Source: Isoptericola sp. BMS4
GTDB lineage: Bacteria > Actinomycetota > Actinomycetes > Actinomycetales > Cellulomonadaceae
Direction: 5' to 3'
NCBI RefSeq assembly: GCF_011634835.1
Contig: NZ_SIRP01000001.1
Location: 613,140 to 677,139 of the forward strand
Length of the DNA stretch: 64,000 nt
Part shown: one piece after another, positions 60,184 through 64,000 of the stretch
Numbering within the stretch: position 1 is the stretch's first letter
Layout: the number at the start of each line of letters is the position of its first letter
Notes under the pieces: model-generated
Told to the model about the DNA's origin: nothing
Seen by the model: the letters and a program-made list of their open reading frames with translations, nothing else
Database searches by the model: none
Translations under genes and position numbers: made by a program

Positions 60184-61809
60184 GTGCCCACCACCACCGA
60201 CGTCACCACCGACGTCCTCGTCGTCGGCGCCGGGCTCGGCGGCGTCGCCGCCGCCCTCGCCGCCGCCGACCGCGGCGCCCGCGTCGTCCTCACGGAGGAG
60301 CACCCGTGGATCGGCGGCCAGCTCACCTCCCAGGCCGTGCCGCCGGACGAGCACCCGTGGGTCGAGACCCAGGGAGTCACCCGCCGCTACCGGGCCCTGC
60401 GCGACGGGATCCGCGAGGTGTACCGGCGCGACTACCCGCTGACGGCGGCGGCCCGGGGCCGCGACGACCTCAACCCGGGCGCCGGGTGGGTGTCCAAGCT
60501 GTGCCACGAGCCTCGCGTCGCGGTGAACGTGCTGGAGCGGATGCTGCTGCCCGGCAGGGTCTCGGGCCGCATCACCCTCGTCGAGCGCGTGCGGCCGGTG
60601 GCCGCGGAGACCGACGGCGACACGGTGCGCGCGGTGACGCTCGAGTCGGTGCTGGACGGGTCGCGGACCACCGTCACCGCCGGCTACGTGCTCGACGCCA
60701 CCGAGACGGGCGAGCTGCTGCCGCTCACGGGCACCGAGTACGTCACGGGCTTCGAGTCGCAGGCCGCCACGGGCGAGCCCAGCGCCCCCGCCGAGGCGCA
60801 GCCCGACAACGTGCAGGCGCTCAGCGTGTGCTTCGCCGTCGAGCACGCCGACGGCGACCACACCATCGAGCGGCCCGACCGGTACGACTTCTGGAGCTCC
60901 TACCGGCCCGGCCCGTGGAACGGCGAGCGCATGCTCTCCTGGCACGCCCCCAACCCGCGCACCCTCGCCATGGACGTGCGCAGCTTCACGCCCGACCCCG
61001 GGGACGACGCCGGTGCGGTGGTGGCCGACCAGTCCCGCAACCCGGGCGACGGGAACCTGTGGACCTTCCGCCGCATCATGGCCCGCGACCAGTTCGCCCC
61101 GGGATTCCTCGCCGGGGACGTGTGCCTGGTCAACTGGCCGAGCATCGACTACTTCCTCGCCCCGGTGCTCGACGTGCCGCGCGACGTCGAGCTGGCGCGG
61201 ATCGAGGACGCCCGGCAGCTCAGCCTGTCGATGCTCTACTGGATGCAGACGGAGGCGCCGCGGACCGACGGCGGCACCGGGTTCCCCGGCCTGCGGCTGC
61301 GCCCCGACGTCATGGGCACCGCCGACGGCCTGGCGCAGGCCGTGTACCACCGGGAGAGCCGCCGCATCCGCGCGGTGACGACCGTGACCGAGAACGACGT
61401 CTCCTACGCGGTGCGCGGCGACCGCGGCGCCACCCGCTACGACGACAGCGTCGGCGTCGGCATGTACCGGATCGACCTGCACCCCTCGACCGGCGGCGAC
61501 ACGTACATCGACGTGCCGTCGACCCCGTTCGAGATCCCGCTCGGCGCGCTGCTGCCCGAGCGCACCACCAACCTGCTGGCCGCGAACAAGAACATCGGCA
61601 CCACCCACATCACCAACGGCTGCTACCGCCTGCACCCCGTGGAGTGGAACGTCGGCGAGGTCGCCGGCCACCTCGCCGCGTTCTGCGCGGAGCGGGGTGT
61701 GCGGCCGCACGACGTCCACGCCAAGCCCGACCTGGTCACCGAGCTGCAGTCCGAGCTGACCGCCGCGGGCGTCCAGCTCCGCTGGGGCCCGGGCGTGCAC
61801 CCCTACTGA
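60184..61809 (+). CDS. FAD-dependent oxidoreductase (PF12831 family)
   Basis: The protein has 541 residues from GTG 60184, 37 bases after the LacI stop. FAD motif DVLVVGAGLGGVAAALAAAD is followed by HPWIGGQLTSQAVPPDEHPW, the hallmark of the FAD_oxidored/PF12831 group. The C-terminal GTTHITNGCYRLHPVEWNVG closes the flavin site. There is no signal peptide. Members of this group are frequent in carbohydrate loci of actinobacteria and Bacteroidetes, and some oxidise sugar hydroxyls, but most are uncharacterised. Here it is between a LacI gene and an ABC sugar importer, so oxidation of the imported sugar is the natural proposal. Confidence 0.85.
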   Translation: MPTTTDVTTDVLVVGAGLGGVAAALAAADRGARVVLTEEHPWIGGQLTSQAVPPDEHPWVETQGVTRRYRALRDGIREVYRRDYPLTAAARGRDDLNPGAGWVSKLCHEPRVAVNVLERMLLPGRVSGRITLVERVRPVAAETDGDTVRAVTLESVLDGSRTTVTAGYVLDATETGELLPLTGTEYVTGFESQAATGEPSAPAEAQPDNVQALSVCFAVEHADGDHTIERPDRYDFWSSYRPGPWNGERMLSWHAPNPRTLAMDVRSFTPDPGDDAGAVVADQSRNPGDGNLWTFRRIMARDQFAPGFLAGDVCLVNWPSIDYFLAPVLDVPRDVELARIEDARQLSLSMLYWMQTEAPRTDGGTGFPGLRLRPDVMGTADGLAQAVYHRESRRIRAVTTVTENDVSYAVRGDRGATRYDDSVGVGMYRIDLHPSTGGDTYIDVPSTPFEIPLGALLPERTTNLLAANKNIGTTHITNGCYRLHPVEWNVGEVAGHLAAFCAERGVRPHDVHAKPDLVTELQSELTAAGVQLRWGPGVHPY

Positions 61810-61853
61810 GCCGAGCCCGCAGCACCCCGTCCGCCCAGTCCGAAGGAGTACTG

Positions 61854-63164
61854 ATGTCCATCCTCACCCGACGCAGAGGTCTCGTCGCAGGTGCCGCCGT
61901 CGCCGCCGTCCTCGGCCTGACGGCGTGCGGGTCCGGCGACGCCGGCCAGGCCGGCGACCCCGAGACCCCGGGCGACCCCGTGTCGCTGACCATGACCGTC
62001 TGGACGGCGGACGAGACCCAGCTCGCCCTCTTCCAGTCCATCGCCGACGCGTACGTCGAGGCGAACCCCGACCTCGTCTCCGACGTGACGTTCGAGGCGA
62101 TCCCGTTCGAGGACTACACCACCTCGCTCACCACGCGCCTCGCGGGCGGCAACGCCCCCGACCTGGCGTGGATCCTGGAGAGCTACGCCCCCGAGTTCGT
62201 CGACAGCGGCGCCCTCGTGGACCTCGCCCCCGTGCTCGAAGGCACCGAGGGCTACGCGTACGACGACCTGCTCGACTCGTCGCTGGAGCTGTGGCAGCAG
62301 GACGACGGCCTGTTCGCCTACCCGTTCTCGAACAGCCCGTTCGCGATGTTCGTCAACACCGACCAGATCTCCGCCGCCGGCCAGCCCGACCCGGCCGAGC
62401 TCGTCGCGGACGGGAAGTGGACGTACGACGCCGCCCGCGACATCGCCGCGGCCGCCGCGAAGAAGTCCGGCAAGCAGGGCCTCGTCGTGCGGGACTTCGA
62501 CTACCAGGTGTGGGAGAACCTCTCCACGATCTGGGACGGCTGGGGCGCCGCGCCCTGGAGCGACGACGGTGCCACCTGCACCTTCACCGACCCCGCCATG
62601 GTCGACGCCATGACGTGGATCCACGACGCCACGTTCGGCGACGGCGCGATGCCCGCCCCCGGCACCACCGCGGACTTCTTCGCCGGCGACGCCGCCATGA
62701 CGATCACCCAGATCTCCCGGGCCTCCGTCCTCGACGACAGCTTCGCCTGGGACGTCGTGCGGCTGCCGGCCGGGCCCGCCGGGCAGCAGAACGTCATCGG
62801 CCAGGCCGGCATCGGCGTCTTCGCCCAGGGCGAGCACCCCGACATCGCCGCCGACTTCCTCGCCTGGTTCACCAACCCGGAGAACGCCGAGCAGCTCGCC
62901 GAGTTCTTCCCGCCGCCGCGCGAGTCGCTCCTGACGGCGGAGGTCCTCGGCGCCGCGAACCCGAAGCTCAGCGAGGACCAGCTGCAGGCCGTCGTCGTCG
63001 ACGGCATCACCGGCGCCGTCACCAAGCCCGCGCACCCGAGCTTCGCCAAGCTGCAGGAGACGGTGCGTGCGTCGCTCGACCCGCTCTGGACGGCGGACGC
63101 CGACGTCGAGGCCGTCCTGGGCGACGTCTGCGGCTCGATCGAGCCGATCCTGGCCGACCGATGA
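61854..63164 (+). CDS. Sugar ABC transporter substrate-binding lipoprotein
   Basis: The protein has 436 residues from ATG 61854 with AAGGAG six bases upstream. The lipoprotein signal ends in LTAC. It is a family 1 extracellular solute-binding protein: VSLTMTVWTADETQLALFQS, YTTSLTTRLAGGNAPDLAWI, FAYPFSNSPFAMFVNTDQIS, and ADFLAWFTNPENAEQLAEFF. CUT1-type binding proteins carry oligosaccharides or glycosides. It is cotranscribed with the FAD oxidoreductase, and the stop overlaps the permease start by 4 bases. Confidence 0.92.
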   Translation: MSILTRRRGLVAGAAVAAVLGLTACGSGDAGQAGDPETPGDPVSLTMTVWTADETQLALFQSIADAYVEANPDLVSDVTFEAIPFEDYTTSLTTRLAGGNAPDLAWILESYAPEFVDSGALVDLAPVLEGTEGYAYDDLLDSSLELWQQDDGLFAYPFSNSPFAMFVNTDQISAAGQPDPAELVADGKWTYDAARDIAAAAAKKSGKQGLVVRDFDYQVWENLSTIWDGWGAAPWSDDGATCTFTDPAMVDAMTWIHDATFGDGAMPAPGTTADFFAGDAAMTITQISRASVLDDSFAWDVVRLPAGPAGQQNVIGQAGIGVFAQGEHPDIAADFLAWFTNPENAEQLAEFFPPPRESLLTAEVLGAANPKLSEDQLQAVVVDGITGAVTKPAHPSFAKLQETVRASLDPLWTADADVEAVLGDVCGSIEPILADR

Positions 63165-64000
63165 CGTCGTCGACCCTCACGCGGCCGCGGGCGCGCCCTC
63201 GGGGCGCCCGCGGCACGGCGGCCCGCCGCGACCAGCTCGTCGGCTACACGATGGTGGCGCCGCAGGTGCTCGGCACCCTCGCGTTCGTCGTCGCGCCGCT
63301 GCTGGTCGTCGTCTGGTACTCGCTGCACGAGTGGAACGTGCTCGCCGGCACGTTCCAGTTCGCCGGCGCCGAGAACTACGAGCGCATGCTCGCCGACCCC
63401 GGGCTGCGCGACTCGCTCGTCGCGAGCCTGTGGTTCTCCGTCGGGCTCGTGGTCCTCAACGTCTCCCTGGCCCTGCTGCTCGCCGTCCTGCTCGACCAGA
63501 AGCTGCCGGGCACCACGACGTTCCGCACGTTCTTCTTCTCGCCCGTCGTCGTGTCCCTCGTGGCCTGGACCATCGTGTGGCGGTTCCTGCTCCAGGACGA
63601 CGGCGGCATCAACGGCTTCCTCGCGTCGGTCGGCATCGACGGGCCCAACTGGCTGCGCAGCGGCCCCACCGCGATGCTCGCCGTGATCGTCGTCCAGGTC
63701 TTCAAGAACGTCGGCCTCAACATGATCCTGTTCCTCGCCGCACTCCAGGGCGTGCCGGAGGAGGTCCAGGAGGCGGCGCGCATCGACGGCGCGGGGCCGT
63801 GGCGCCGGTTCCGGTCGATCGTCCTGCCGCTCATCAGCCCGACCGTGCTGCTCGTCTCGATCCTCACGGTCGTCGGCTCGCTGGAGGTCTTCGCCCAGAT
63901 CGACGTGCTCACCGGCGGCGGGCCGGGCACGTCCACGACCGTGCTCGTCTACTACCTGTACCAGCAGGCCTTCCAGTTCAACGAGTTCGGGTACGCCAGC
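63161..64000 (+). CDS. Sugar ABC transporter permease, CUT1 (3' end beyond window)
   Basis: The first 280 residues from ATG 63161 are visible and the frame is open to the edge of the window. It has an Arg-rich N-terminus (RPRARPRGARGTAARR), then helix 1 (VLGTLAFVVAPLLVVVWYSL) and NWLRSGPTAMLAVIVVQVFK. The ATPase-contact EAA loop is EEVQEAARIDGAGPWRRFRS, and LEVFAQIDVLTGGGPGTSTT is the conserved UgpA/LacF/MalF tail segment. A second permease of the MalG type is expected just downstream. The ATP-binding subunit is probably a shared MsiK-like protein elsewhere. Confidence 0.93.
   Translation, partial: MTSSTLTRPRARPRGARGTAARRDQLVGYTMVAPQVLGTLAFVVAPLLVVVWYSLHEWNVLAGTFQFAGAENYERMLADPGLRDSLVASLWFSVGLVVLNVSLALLLAVLLDQKLPGTTTFRTFFFSPVVVSLVAWTIVWRFLLQDDGGINGFLASVGIDGPNWLRSGPTAMLAVIVVQVFKNVGLNMILFLAALQGVPEEVQEAARIDGAGPWRRFRSIVLPLISPTVLLVSILTVVGSLEVFAQIDVLTGGGPGTSTTVLVYYLYQQAFQFNEFGYAS

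Overview
The window is chromosomal DNA of a very GC-rich Gram-positive actinobacterium. Evidence: third codon positions are almost all G or C, GTG starts are frequent, neighbouring genes often overlap by 4 bases (ATGA/GTGA), and there are twin-arginine and lipobox exports, excalibur and CHAD proteins, an HspR-type HAIR operator and a Streptomyces-like PHO box. The fused oleBC gene and general gene content suggest Micrococcales (Cellulomonadaceae/Promicromonosporaceae-like), but that is inference. I see no rRNA, tRNA, prophage, CRISPR array or intact insertion sequence.

Layout. 1-7.4 kb: C-terminal tail of a Ser/Pro/Asp-rich protein, a YbaK-like deacylase, a STAS protein, an AlkZ-like glycosylase, an alditol-oxidase-like flavoprotein, a MetP/MetS-type sodium symporter with its tiny subunit, and small membrane proteins. 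7.4-10.3 kb: polar amino acid ABC operon. 10.3-16 kb: a secreted Cys-containing protein, an ECF sigma/anti-sigma pair, a two-component system and an excalibur protein. 16-21 kb: a 1259-residue nuclease-helicase, a hypothetical protein and a cold-shock protein. 21-33.6 kb: an aldo/keto reductase fragment ending at a long palindromic repeat, oligopeptidase B, a LuxR regulator with a methyltransferase, Pit phosphate transport behind a PHO box, a CHAD protein, a NagZ-like lipoprotein and threonine aldolase.

33.8-38.8 kb holds a complete long-chain olefin operon (oleA, fused oleBC, oleD) with 4-base overlaps throughout. 38.8-42.2 kb is a secreted nuclease/phosphatase-like protein divergent from a LacI-ribokinase operon, with a 30-bp perfect operator palindrome between them. 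42.2-47 kb is a PadR-sulfatase-MFS operon next to a VOC protein, followed by a methyltransferase with an 11-histidine loop. A second copy of the palindromic repeat lies at 47.8 kb. 47.9-57 kb: an M20 amidohydrolase; a LysR-controlled SDR-MFS-flavoprotein operon; Hsp20 behind a HAIR site; a small-export membrane protein; a BCCT transporter.

57-64 kb is a carbohydrate locus: a secreted beta-propeller glycosidase-like protein, then LacI regulator, FAD oxidoreductase, sugar-binding lipoprotein and permease (running off the window). The same 14-bp operator, ATAATGCGCATTAT, precedes both transcription units, so they are probably one regulon for an unidentified sugar. This locus, the palindromic repeat family and the ole operon are the most interesting parts.
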